DNA of 64,000 nt. Source: Dermabacter vaginalis (GTDB taxonomy: Bacteria > Actinomycetota > Actinomycetes > Actinomycetales > Dermabacteraceae). Location: NCBI RefSeq assembly GCF_001678905.1, contig NZ_CP012117.1, positions 2,328,315 to 2,392,314 on the forward strand, in the 5' to 3' direction. Positions 1 through 8,503 of the stretch are shown one piece after another. How positions within the stretch are numbered: position 1 is the first letter of the stretch; each line of letters begins with the position of its first letter. Made by a program: the position numbers and the translations under genes. The notes under the pieces were generated by a model. The model saw only the letters and a list, made by a program, of their open reading frames with translations, was not told where the DNA came from and searched no databases.

Positions 1-1219
1 ACACCGTCGGGCCGTCCGAGCCGGCCTCACGTGCGATCATCGCGGAAGAGCCACCGCCGTCGAGATTCACGGCATTGTAAGCGCCGAGATCCTTGAAGAG
101 CTGGCCTAGTTCAGGAAGGGTCATGCCGCGTGAGTCGGCGCTGCGGCCATCGAGCACGATCGCGAACACCTTCGAGCCGTCCTTGCTGACGCCAATCGCG
201 GTTCGCGGATGCGCGGTCTTGACGAGGGAGTCGTCACTCATGGGGATGACCTCGCCGTTCGTGAGGATCTGGTCGCTTCCCTGCACGCCCATGTCGACCT
301 TCTGATCGGGGCCGATAGCAACATCGACCTTGTCGCCGACCTTGAGGGCCGCGACCTTGTCGGCACCAGCCTCGCGACCAAGGAGAAGCTGGGCGCCTTC
401 GGGGATCTCCTGCGCGCCCACGCCCTTCTCGACGATCCCGCTCACGTTCACGACCTCGCCATCTTGGATGAGCGCGAACGCAGCGTGAGTGCTCACCTTG
501 TCGGGGCCTCCGATGGGACGATCGAGCGTGGAGGAGCCCCAGCGGGCGTTGTACACGCCGATCTGGCCCTCGGGGATGCTCGGGTCGTTGAGGGTGGCGA
601 GCTCAAACGAGGAACCGTCGGCAAGTGTGGCCTTACCCGAGGTCGTGAGCGCCTGCACCACGGCCTTGCCGCCAGCGATCGTAAACGCCGGGCGCTTGCT
701 ATCCGAGCCAACGACCGACTCACCATTCGAGACCGAGCTATAGACCGGCGCATCGCTGAAGTTAATGTCGAAGAAGGCCGAGTTGATCGCGGCAACAGCC
801 TGGTCGCCGCGCTCGCCCGAGGTCATGAGTTCGCCAAGCGGGGCCCGGCTCGCGACCGCACCGTTGTCCACGACGTCCATTGACAGGGTCTGCTCGGTGA
901 GATCCGCGGTCAATACGCTTCCCTCGTTCCAGCCCGCGCTCTCGAGGCGCGAGAAGGTCGTGAGGTCGAGACCGGGTGCGACGCGGCGCGTCTGCGAATC
1001 CGCAAACACGCCACCCTTTGCAACGTCGTCTTCGCTTGGCGCGGCCTGGGCCGTAGCCGGAGCGAGAACGGAGGGGGAATCGGCGGGGAGGGCAAGAGGA
1101 GCGGGAACGGCTAACGCGAGGGTCGCGACAAAGGCGAGGGCGCGAAGGCCGCCGCGCGTGCGGCGCGTGCGCGAAGCGCCGGCGGGGGCAACCTCGCCCG
1201 TGGTGGGGATAAGGGGCAT
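1..1219 (-). CDS. Secreted phosphodiester glycosidase family protein, 3' end off the window
   Basis: The minus-strand reading frame opens at ATG 1219 and runs off the left edge, so only about the first 406 residues are seen. An Arg-rich start followed by a hydrophobic Ala/Leu stretch (about residues 25-50) ending near APATAQA looks like a long signal peptide. Downstream the protein has the pattern of the NAGPA / phosphodiester glycosidase fold: AAINSAFFD about a third of the way in, PRTAIGVS, and the family signature NAVNLDGGGSSAMI close to the edge. Members of this family cleave sugar-phosphodiester bonds or act on exopolysaccharide. Substrate here is unknown. The gene lies in the same direction as nhaC. 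Its upstream region is duplicated at 10261 with only ATGCCCC of the coding part copied. Confidence 0.82.
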   Translation of the reverse strand, partial: MPLIPTTGEVAPAGASRTRRTRGGLRALAFVATLALAVPAPLALPADSPSVLAPATAQAAPSEDDVAKGGVFADSQTRRVAPGLDLTTFSRLESAGWNEGSVLTADLTEQTLSMDVVDNGAVASRAPLGELMTSGERGDQAVAAINSAFFDINFSDAPVYSSVSNGESVVGSDSKRPAFTIAGGKAVVQALTTSGKATLADGSSFELATLNDPSIPEGQIGVYNARWGSSTLDRPIGGPDKVSTHAAFALIQDGEVVNVSGIVEKGVGAQEIPEGAQLLLGREAGADKVAALKVGDKVDVAIGPDQKVDMGVQGSDQILTNGEVIPMSDDSLVKTAHPRTAIGVSKDGSKVFAIVLDGRSADSRGMTLPELGQLFKDLGAYNAVNLDGGGSSAMIAREAGSDGPTV

Positions 1220-1383
1220 GATTTCTATCCTGAACTCGAGAAACAGTGTCTGGTTCAGGCTAGGAATCGAGTCCTAACGGGTTCTTGCCGAGCGGTGAAT
1301 TTCAGGCTGCGCCAGCGGCAACACCGGAGTTCACGGATCGTTCACCGCCGTAACGCGCACGCAGCACAAGGGCCGCGGCGACG
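1213..1383. repeat. Left copy of a ~171 bp direct repeat bracketing the sugar island
   Basis: Bases 1213-1383 align without gaps to 10261-10431, with about 25 differences (roughly 85% identity by eye). The repeat covers the last codons of an nhaC-type gene, the intergenic spacer and the first seven bases of the glycosidase gene. Similarity stops exactly where the ISL3 transposase fragment begins on one side and just after the glycosidase start codon on the other. Confidence 0.85.
1302..1383 (-). pseudogene. C-terminal remnant of an NhaC-type antiporter gene
   Basis: Only about 27 codons remain. They read AAALVLRARYGGERSVNSG and end at a stop at 1302, against AAALVLRSRSRGERSVNSG at the end of the intact nhaC gene (10350). 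This shows that nhaC once lay directly upstream of the glycosidase gene, with the insert now separating them. The fragment is abutted at 1383 by a plus-strand transposase fragment. Confidence 0.75.
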
Positions 1384-1775
1384 ACACCCTCACCCCCACG
1401 GCTTGGGAACGGTTCGATGACATGTGCAGCACCGATGACCGCACCGACGAGCTCTCCGCCGCCTGGGGCATCAAGGAACAGCTCCGACGCCTGCTGACCA
1501 CCGACACCCTGGCCCATGCCTGGGACGAACGGATGCGGATGGGCTACTACTGCCAGATCGCGAACATGCTCGAGGCAACGAAGCTCTACGGCACCGTCGT
1601 AGCCTGGTGGGAAGCGATCGAGGTCCTGATCGTCACCGGAGCGACCAACGCCCGGGTCGAGGTCCCGTACACCGGCATCAAGTACATCAAACGCACCGGC
1701 CGCGGATTCCGCAACCCAGAGAACTACCGGATGCGTATCCTGCTGACCAGCGCCGCAAGAACCGTAGCGCGAATA
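1383..1775 (+). pseudogene. ISL3-family transposase, C-terminal fragment
   Basis: Open frame beginning DTLTPTAWERFDDM and containing GIKEQLRRLL, TGATNARVE, GIKYIKRTGRGFRNPENY and RMRILLTSAA. These are hallmarks of the C-terminal part of ISL3-family DDE transposases. The N-terminal DNA-binding part and the first catalytic residues are missing, and the fragment starts exactly at the edge of the direct repeat. After about 1775 the frame stays open to 1958 but leaves the family pattern, so that tail is probably not native. It is an inactive relic. Confidence 0.8.
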
Positions 1776-2200
1776 CCCGCCCCAGCAGGATCATTCACCA
1801 CAAACCGCGAAGAGCCGACAAAGACGACCCCGACCGCTTCCTTAGGCTGGACACGTCAATACGGGTACGCTGAGCCGAGTAAAACGCCCTCTCCGGGGCT
1901 CTCCTTCCCGGCTGATTCGACACCGCTCACCATTGACCGATCGGCCCACCGGCGCTGAGTCATGATGAACCAGCGCTTTAGCCTCGCCAAAACGTCCGGC
2001 GCCACAGTAGACCGCTGGCGGATGCTCTCTGCGTTCCACGCGGTCGCGATTGTCGCGGGCTCGTTCACAGCGGAGCGAAACAATCGCCCGAGCAGCGTAA
2101 GGTCGGCCCGCAGCGAAGCGGGGACTCGACCAGGCTCTGTCCGGACATCGAGGGCAACACCGCTACGTAGACTTGCCTGTCGGTCCCCCTAACGACACTG
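1776..2200. other. Intergenic stretch among IS relics
   Basis: I see no convincing gene here. Short open frames on both strands match nothing I recognise and have no ribosome binding site. It is flanked by transposase fragments and is probably degenerate mobile-element DNA. Confidence 0.4.
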
Positions 2201-2452
2201 TTGATGCAACCCGCTGATTCACGAAGGAGCACTACAATATCCGAGCACCACGTCCCGTTTCAGCCCGAGGGCCACCCGCTGGCGGGATACCCGTTCTTCA
2301 CCGACTCCACGAGCGCTCGAGAATCCTGGGACAAGCTCACGTCCGGGCGGCAGGCCCGCTACCTCCGCGCTGTTCCCTACATCCAAGAGGAATACCCCAA
2401 CGAGGAGCTCACCGTCGGCACGATTGGCGCGATCGTCGCCGTCGGCGGTTGA
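2201..2452 (+). pseudogene. Small unrecognised ORF, probably decayed at its start codon
   Basis: The frame could begin at ATG 2201. However, a good ribosome binding site (AAGGAG, 2224-2229) stands seven bases before an in-frame ATA at 2237, followed by codons for SEHHVPFQPEGHPLAGYPFF. This suggests the native start was an ATG at 2237 that has mutated, leaving about 70 residues. The product is small and polar with YLRAVPYIQEEYPNEEL in the middle. I do not recognise the family. It lies between transposase relics. Confidence 0.3.
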
Positions 2453-2694
2453 CCGTTATGCAGACGAGCGCAGCGTGCCCACACATTCGTTGCTATCAGC
2501 GCTCGCTGAGCGAAGAACACACCGCCGCGTTGCTCTCGCCGTTGCTGTCACACAGCGATTTGATCGCCTGCCCAGAACCGAAAATCTGGCTCGAACAAGG
2601 GAAGCCGGCTCTGGCAAGGAAGGGCCCCGTGGTGTGTGAATTCACGACATCGTTGACAGTCCTGATCGGCGATGTTGCTGGTGATCGTTGACCG
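2453..2694. other. Gap between the small ORF and the IS481 relic
   Basis: No gene is supported. The segment just before 2695 may be the left end of the IS481-like element, but I could not identify a matching terminal inverted repeat. Confidence 0.3.
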
Positions 2695-2865
2695 GTGAGT
2701 CGCGTAATCGTCCGTTCCGTCCTTGAACAAGGCCTCACGCACGCCCACGCGGCTAAGCGCTATCAGGTCGCTCGTCTATAGGTCCATGTCCTGGTCCAGC
2801 GCCATCAGCTGGGCGGCCGGCCCCGCAGACCCGGAGCAACGCTCACGACCCGGCACTCTGTTTTT
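2695..2865 (+). pseudogene. IS481-type transposase, decayed N-terminal fragment
   Basis: From GTG 2695 the translation VSRVIVRSVLEQGLTHAHAA continues KRYQVARL, then an in-frame TAG (2779-2781) and VHVLVQRHQLGG. Shifting one frame then gives GGPADPEQRSRPGTL. Together these follow the helix-turn-helix start of IS481-family transposases (VARxYxVSRQWVHxLVxRYxxGGLxALEPRSR). The stop and frameshift, and the loss of the catalytic core, make it a relic. It runs into the oppositely oriented IS3 relic at about 2865. Confidence 0.6.
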
Positions 2866-3324
2866 TGGCGGCGTAATCGGTTCAGTGCGCGATCTCGGCG
2901 CCGGTCTCCCTTTGCGTATCGTAGATCGGCCGAACACTCTATTCGTCCTTATGACGGCAAAAAAGACGATCTTCATCGCTGTAGACGATCCAGCTCCACA
3001 GCGAAGAAAGCCGAGTCCCGCTTCGGTGTCGTATTCGCGCTCCAACTCGCCGTTCTCCTACTCCAGACCGGTCAGGCGGGCATCCCGATCAGAATGGACG
3101 TTCGCGGCGGCGGCGCCACCGACCAAAGCCTCACGAACCCACATGCTCAACGCCTCCTTGTACTCTCCGACCTGCTAGGCGGTGCGCGCAATCACCCCGT
3201 AAGCGCGATCCAGGTCCGCCACCGCGTGCAACGCCGTCCGAGCCGCCCTTCCACGCCATTCGTCCGGAAATTTCCGTGACGCTGCCCCGAATCGCTTGCC
3301 CTTCCGGCTGCTCGATGTCTCCAT
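2865..3324 (-). pseudogene. IS3-family transposase OrfA/OrfB relic
   Basis: Reading the minus strand from ATG 3324 gives RKGKRFGAASRKFPDEWRG and then DRAYGVIARTA. After an in-frame stop come EYKEALSMWVREAL, ENGELERE and, in shifted frames, SAFFAVELDR and a piece resembling GxxIAPSTYYAAK of OrfB. This is the standard IS3-family OrfA (helix-turn-helix plus leucine zipper) passing into the start of OrfB, broken by several stops and frameshifts. The catalytic OrfB core is gone. Confidence 0.65.
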
Positions 3325-3536
3325 CAGACCCAGGGCACTTCACCCGACCCGTGGTACCTGCAGCAGTACCGCCGGGCGGCCGTTCGTCCCGGATATGGGT
3401 CCTGAACAGAGGCGACGGGCCGGTAGCACATCGACAACATGATGACCGTCTACAACTAAGTGCTGAGGAAAGCAAGTTCACCGCTGTCATGCCATGCCGC
3501 TAGGGACCCGTGGAAGAACAGAGTGCCCCGGCCCTC

Positions 3537-4889
3537 TTAGTGCTCGACTACGCGTACGGTCGGTTCGAGTTCCAGCTTATCGGCGACCGCGTGCCATGAC
3601 TCGGCGAAGTTGCCATATGCAGTCTTGATCGGAACGCCAACTGGTAGTTCTGGGCACTCGTTCTCGGTGTTCGACCCCCAGTTGACCCAGCCAGACTCCT
3701 TTCGCTGGACAATCTGGAATCCGCCTGACGGCTGACCCGTCCACCAGACCATCGCGCGTCCGTTTACCGAGTGAAACTCCGCCGACTTTTGCACCGCACC
3801 GGTGAAGATCGTGGCATCCGGGACGGCGGAAACATCCACTGGCCGTTCACTGATGACCCACGGTCGTTCTGGAGCGTCAGCCAGGACGTGCGAGTGCTCC
3901 CGCACGACGGCCAGCCGCTGAGAGATTTCCTCATCGGGGAGAGCCTCCTCCCATGCGCAGAACAGCCGCCAGTACAGGTCCCAATGTGCTGATTCCATAC
4001 CGTCAGCCAACTGGTCCCGGATCTCAGTGAACTTCTCGGAGTCGCTCCTCCCGTGTGCGAGAACCTCCTCGACCATGTTCACAAGCTGCTGCGCATAGGG
4101 ATCCCCCGCACGGTAGCGAGTGCTGTGATGAGACTCAAAACGGTCGAAAACGAGCTCGCCGGGCCCGCCCTCGAACTCATCACCCACGGTAATCTTGTCG
4201 GCGACAGAACGGCCGTTGATCACCGTTCTAAAGCCGTCCACGTCATATCTACGTCGGAACGACGGTGTCCCATAAGTAAAGATCCAGTCGATCCTGAAGG
4301 TCTTGCCACGCAACTCTTCAAGCAGACCATCCGGAACGGTGCCGTGCATCCGATAGTGGTGGAGAACGGGACCCTCTTCGACGGTCTCGATGCGTACCTT
4401 CGTGTGCTCGGGCGGATTGATGAGACCGTTCTCTGGAGTAAAGAACGGACCGTAGAACCCACCGATGGCATTGTTGCCGGAGGCCAGCAGGTCGACGCCC
4501 TCATGGTGAGCGCTGAAGTGCCGTAGCCCCCACTTCGAGGACCCCTCGCCTTCAGCTGTGCCAGAGCACAGCTCGAGATCAAAGTACCCCGTGTCCAGCC
4601 GGACGAAAGCATCGCCTTCTACTGCCTCGAGCGTGCGGATCCCGTCGACATCGCCGACCAAGGGCCCGCCGAGCTCGAGCGTCTCGGCCCCCTCCAGGTC
4701 CACCACAGCGATGAACGTGGTGGCAGAGGATCCGGAGCTAGAGTTCACCCGTTGACACATGACAACTTCACCCCGCGAGGTTTCGGCGGCGTACACCGCC
4801 TCGGGATAGTGGCCGGGGACGGTGAAGACGATGGGTTCCTTAATGCGACTTCCATCAAGTGGGTCGGCGACCTCGATTCGGATCGTCAT
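3537..4889 (-). CDS. Unrecognised 450-residue protein of the sugar operon, possible carbohydrate-active enzyme
   Basis: ATG 4889 is preceded by AGGAGAAGCA, a clear ribosome binding site. There is no signal peptide, so the product is likely cytoplasmic. Composition is rich in aromatic and acidic residues and looks like a beta-sandwich enzyme: NAIGGFYGPFFTPENG, GKTFRIDWIFTYGTPSFRRR, YDVDGFRTVINGRSVADK and a late GRAMVWWTGQPSGGF. I do not recognise the family. It is the last gene of a LacI-regulator/RbsB-RbsA-RbsC-type set on the same strand, 45 bases after the permease, so the natural inference is that it converts the imported sugar or glycoside. Hydrolase, lyase and epimerase are all possible. 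Confidence 0.7.
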   Translation of the reverse strand: MTIRIEVADPLDGSRIKEPIVFTVPGHYPEAVYAAETSRGEVVMCQRVNSSSGSSATTFIAVVDLEGAETLELGGPLVGDVDGIRTLEAVEGDAFVRLDTGYFDLELCSGTAEGEGSSKWGLRHFSAHHEGVDLLASGNNAIGGFYGPFFTPENGLINPPEHTKVRIETVEEGPVLHHYRMHGTVPDGLLEELRGKTFRIDWIFTYGTPSFRRRYDVDGFRTVINGRSVADKITVGDEFEGGPGELVFDRFESHHSTRYRAGDPYAQQLVNMVEEVLAHGRSDSEKFTEIRDQLADGMESAHWDLYWRLFCAWEEALPDEEISQRLAVVREHSHVLADAPERPWVISERPVDVSAVPDATIFTGAVQKSAEFHSVNGRAMVWWTGQPSGGFQIVQRKESGWVNWGSNTENECPELPVGVPIKTAYGNFAESWHAVADKLELEPTVRVVEH

Positions 4890-4934
4890 TGCTTCTCCTT
4901 CATGAGAGATATCTGAACTCTGTCTGCGGCCGGT

Positions 4935-5948
4935 TCAGGCAACTCTGGGCTGGCCGACACGCCGACCGAACGTGATGCGCTTCTGCTTGAGGCTATCGAT
5001 AGACACCGCGATCACAATGACGATGCCCTTCACGAGTAGCTGAGTGAAGAAAGGAACATTCATCAGGATGAGACCAGTGGTCAGCACCCCAAGGATGAGG
5101 GCACCAATGAAGGTGCCAACGACCCGACCCTTACCGCCGGCGAGGCTGGTACCACCAAGAACAACAGCAGCGATGGCGTCGAGCTCGTAGCCTTCTCCCG
5201 CAGTCGGCTGGGCCGAAACAACGCGACCGGCGAATAGGACGCCTGCGAGACCTGCGCAGGCGCCGGCAATCACGTAGACCGACGCAATGACGGCCTTGAC
5301 GTTCACACCGGCCAGCCGTGCTGCCTCAGGATTCCCACCGACGGCATAGACGTGGCGACCGTAGGTGGTGTGCTCAAGGAGGAACCAAGCAACGATATAG
5401 ACGATGAGCATCGCGATGACAGGTGCCGGTATTCCGAGAACGGCGCCGCTTCCCAGGGCGCGGAAGCTCAGGTTGCCGTCCACGATCGGCTGACCGCCGG
5501 TCAGGGTGTAGCCCAGGCCGCGCAAGAACGTCATCGATGCGAGGGTAACTATGAATGCGGCGAGGGACATGTAGGCGGCCAGGAGGCCATTAACGAGTCC
5601 GGCGAACGCGCCAGCGATCACTCCGATCAGTACCGCCGGGAGCGCGGGGACTCCTGCCATCGCGGCCATGACGCTGACGACCCCGGCGACAGCCACCGTC
5701 GACCCGACAGAAAGGTCGATTCCCGCCGTGATGATCACAAAAGTCATACCAGCGGCAAGGATGGCGTTGATGGAGATCGCACGGGCGATGTTCCAGAAGT
5801 TGTCCACCGACGCGAAGTTTGGAGCGATGGCGGCCATGAGCAGCACCAGTGCAATGAGCACGAAGAGGATGCCGTAACGGTCCCACCAGCGAGCAAAGTC
5901 GAACGACGGGCGGTCAGTGGGCGTCGAGGTCGTGTTGGTGGAGATCAT
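4935..5948 (-). CDS. Sugar ABC transporter permease, RbsC family
   Basis: A 337-residue polytopic membrane protein of the BPD_transp_2 (ribose/xylose/AraH-type) family. It has about ten hydrophobic segments. Family landmarks include INAILAAGMTFVIITAGIDL followed by SVGS near residue 75, VTLASMTFLRGLGYTLTGGQ, the cytoplasmic coupling motif GGNPEAARLAGVNV, and DAIAAVVLGGTSLAGGKG near the C-terminus. It would form the transmembrane channel with the ATPase encoded just upstream. Start ATG 5948 overlaps the ATPase stop codon (ATGA), so translation is coupled. The sugar cannot be told from the sequence. Confidence 0.95.
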   Translation of the reverse strand: MISTNTTSTPTDRPSFDFARWWDRYGILFVLIALVLLMAAIAPNFASVDNFWNIARAISINAILAAGMTFVIITAGIDLSVGSTVAVAGVVSVMAAMAGVPALPAVLIGVIAGAFAGLVNGLLAAYMSLAAFIVTLASMTFLRGLGYTLTGGQPIVDGNLSFRALGSGAVLGIPAPVIAMLIVYIVAWFLLEHTTYGRHVYAVGGNPEAARLAGVNVKAVIASVYVIAGACAGLAGVLFAGRVVSAQPTAGEGYELDAIAAVVLGGTSLAGGKGRVVGTFIGALILGVLTTGLILMNVPFFTQLLVKGIVIVIAVSIDSLKQKRITFGRRVGQPRVA

Positions 5949-7501
5949 TCTGCTTTCCCTTCGAGCGTGGCGGCGGTGCCAGTGGCATGGAACATGACTT
6001 CGGTCTCGGTAGTGGTGGCCGAGTTGAGCTCTGCAACGATCCGGCCTGCGCGCATGACAAACAGTCGGTCGCTGATCCCGATCGCTTCGGGAAGGTCAGA
6101 CGAGACGACGAGGATGGCTTTACCCTCCTCGGCGAGAGCGCTAATCGCGTCGTATATCTCGCGCTTGGCTCCGATATCGACGCCGCGGGTCGGCTCGTCA
6201 AGGATCAGCAGGTCGAAGTCCGCCATCAGCCAGCGGGCGAGAACGGCCTTCTGCTGGTTTCCTCCGGACAAGTACCTCACAGGCAGGCCCATCGCGTTCT
6301 GCCGGAGGTTGAGTCGGGACATCTCTTCCCGTACCGCAGCGCTGATGGGGCTCTGGTGCAGCACACCGGCTGTTGCGTAGTAGCTGAGCGTGCTGATCGA
6401 GATGTTCTGCGCGACTGTGTGATCGAGGAACAGCGCGTGTTCCTTGCGGCTCTCTGGGACCATTGCGATACCGGAGGAGATGGCATCAGAAGGCTTGCGC
6501 ACGAGCATCGGACGACCCTTGATCGAGATGGTTCCGCTTCGGTGTGGATCGGCCCCAAAGATCATTCGCACCAGTTCGGTGCGGCCGGCTCCGACGAGGC
6601 CACTCATGGCTACGACCTCGCCGGCCCGCACCGTGAGACTGGCAGGGCCAACCTCGTCGCCTTCAAGATCCTCGACCGCAAGGATGACATCTCCGGGGGT
6701 GCGAACAGGGTGCCCATAGAGGTCACCCACGTCGCGACCAACCATCATCCGCACCACGTCAGCGGGCTCGATCTCTTCCTTACTCCGTGTCCCCACAAGC
6801 TTGCCGTCGCGGAAAACGGTGAGTCGGTCAGCAAGGCGCCAGACCTCTTCCATGCGGTGCGAGATAAACACAAGTGCCACGCCTCTGGCCCGCATATCCT
6901 CTACGAGCTGGTAGAGCTGCTCCGACTCACTGCGTGAGAGCGCGGCAGTTGGCTCATCCAAAACGAGCACCCGGGCCTCCTCCCCGATAGCCCTGGCGAT
7001 CTCGACCATCTGCTGTCGACCCACGCTGAGACGGCCAAGCGGAGTACGAGGATCGACGGTGGCACCGATCAATGCCAGCTTGGACTTGGCATCAGCGAGC
7101 ATTTGCTTGCGATCGAGAGTCCCCAGCGCAGTCTTCGGCTCATGGCCGAGTGCCAGATTCTCGGCGACAGTCATCTCGGGGACTGTGTTCAGTTCCTGGT
7201 GAATGATCGCGATGCCGTGCTTCGTTGCGGCCGCGGGCGAACTAATCTCGATCTCTTGACCGTCTAGGAGGATCGTTCCGCTGTCCCGGGATTCGTTCCC
7301 AGCGAGGATCTTCATAAGGGTGGACTTCCCCGCGCCGTTTTCCCCCATGAGTGCATGGACCTCGCCGGAGTAGAGCTCGAGGTCGACACTGTCGAGCGCT
7401 TGCGTGGCACCGTAGCGCTTGGAAATACCGCTCAGTCTGAGTAGCGGAGACGGTGCGGAGTTAAGGGTGTTGGGAACGTGCTGTGTGACCACGATGCTCA
7501 C
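5945..7501 (-). CDS. Sugar ABC transporter ATP-binding protein, RbsA/MglA family
   Basis: A 518-residue protein with two nucleotide-binding domains in tandem, as usual for the RbsA/MglA/XylG class. The N-terminal half has Walker A GENGAGKS, signature LSVGRQQMVE and Walker B VLVLDEPTAALS. The C-terminal half has the degenerate Walker A GLVGAGRTE, LSGGNQQKAVLARW and LLILDEPTRGVDIG, as is typical for this class. The start is GTG 7501, overlapping the binding-protein stop (GTGA). It powers import of the sugar captured by the neighbouring lipoprotein and transported by the neighbouring permease. Confidence 0.96.
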   Translation of the reverse strand: MSIVVTQHVPNTLNSAPSPLLRLSGISKRYGATQALDSVDLELYSGEVHALMGENGAGKSTLMKILAGNESRDSGTILLDGQEIEISSPAAATKHGIAIIHQELNTVPEMTVAENLALGHEPKTALGTLDRKQMLADAKSKLALIGATVDPRTPLGRLSVGRQQMVEIARAIGEEARVLVLDEPTAALSRSESEQLYQLVEDMRARGVALVFISHRMEEVWRLADRLTVFRDGKLVGTRSKEEIEPADVVRMMVGRDVGDLYGHPVRTPGDVILAVEDLEGDEVGPASLTVRAGEVVAMSGLVGAGRTELVRMIFGADPHRSGTISIKGRPMLVRKPSDAISSGIAMVPESRKEHALFLDHTVAQNISISTLSYYATAGVLHQSPISAAVREEMSRLNLRQNAMGLPVRYLSGGNQQKAVLARWLMADFDLLILDEPTRGVDIGAKREIYDAISALAEEGKAILVVSSDLPEAIGISDRLFVMRAGRIVAELNSATTTETEVMFHATGTAATLEGKAE

Positions 7502-8451
7502 CAGCCTTCGTAGGTGTCGATGTCGTCACGGGTGTAGAGCTCGCTGGGGATGAGGATGGTGGGGTCAGCGGGGGGCTTCCCGGCGATGATGTCTTGTGCT
7601 GCCAGGACGCCCTGGCGAACCATCTCGGCAGGATTCTGGGTAGCGAACCCGATGAATGGTGAGCCGGGCCGCTTGAGCTCCTCGACTCCCTCGGGACTGC
7701 CGTCGATGCCAGTAACGATGACCTGGTCGGTCAGACCGGCCTGTTCAACGGCAAGAACAGCGCCAAGCGCGGACGGATCGTTCATGGCCCAGATCCCGCT
7801 CACGTCCGGTGCGGACGTGAGCATGTCCGTGGTGACGGTGAGGCTCGAAGCACGGTCGTTGTTGGATGACTGGTGCCCAGCAATCTTGATGTCTGGGAAC
7901 TCCTCGAGGACGTTCATACAGCCGGCAACGCGATCTCTAATCGTCTGCAAGGGCGTCCCGTCGACGATGAGGAGCCTCCCGGCGCCGCCCATTTGTTCGA
8001 AAAGATAGCGAGCCGAAATCTCGCCGGCTTCGACGGCATTGGTCATCACCGTAGCAGAAGCTCCATCAGCAGCGGTATCAACGGCGATGACGATGGCGCC
8101 GTTGTTCTGGGCTCGTTTAATGGCAGGAACGATGCCCTCACTATCGATAGCGCTGACAACGATGAGGTCGACGCCCTGGAGAATGAAGTTGTCGATCTGG
8201 TTGTACTGCTCAGCGAGGTCCAACTGAGCATCCTGAACGTTTAGGTCCGCTCCCAATGTGTGAGCGGCAGTCTTCGCCCCCTTCTCCATCGCGGCGAAGA
8301 ACGGGTTGGACATGTCCTGCACCATCAGGCCAATCGACTCGATCTTGGTGGTGCGTGGCTTCACGGTTTCGTCGCCGGTGGTGCACGCGGACAGCTCGAA
8401 GGCTGTGGCTGTGAAAGCAGTGCCGAGCACGGCTCTACGGCTAATCTTCAT
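7498..8451 (-). CDS. Sugar-binding lipoprotein, RbsB-type periplasmic-binding fold
   Basis: The start is placed at ATG 8451 (317 residues) because GAGGA stands five bases upstream and the resulting N-terminus, MKISRRAVLGTAFTATAF, is a signal peptide ending in a lipobox ELSAC. The longer frame upstream would bury it. The mature protein follows the Peripla_BP_4 / ribose-binding pattern: QDMSNPFFAAMEKGAKTAA, IDNFILQGVDLIVVSA, a central AGRLLIVDG and DVSGIWAMNDPSALGAV. In a Gram-positive it would be anchored outside the membrane. A 13/14 match to the operon's operator lies inside the gene at 8232-8245. Confidence 0.94.
   Translation of the reverse strand: MKISRRAVLGTAFTATAFELSACTTGDETVKPRTTKIESIGLMVQDMSNPFFAAMEKGAKTAAHTLGADLNVQDAQLDLAEQYNQIDNFILQGVDLIVVSAIDSEGIVPAIKRAQNNGAIVIAVDTAADGASATVMTNAVEAGEISARYLFEQMGGAGRLLIVDGTPLQTIRDRVAGCMNVLEEFPDIKIAGHQSSNNDRASSLTVTTDMLTSAPDVSGIWAMNDPSALGAVLAVEQAGLTDQVIVTGIDGSPEGVEELKRPGSPFIGFATQNPAEMVRQGVLAAQDIIAGKPPADPTILIPSELYTRDDIDTYEGW
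8232..8245. promoter_or_regulatory. Possible second LacI-type operator inside the binding-protein gene
   Basis: CCTGAACGTTTAGG differs by one base from the perfect palindrome CCTAAACGTTTAGG at 9563. The two sites are about 1.33 kb apart, on either side of the regulator gene. This could allow DNA looping or internal roadblocking, or it may be a chance match constrained by coding. Confidence 0.35.
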
Positions 8452-8503
8452 GACATCCTCGTCGTGGTTGTGGGACTTGAGCAGGGTTCGAGTGTGGCTT
8501 ACA

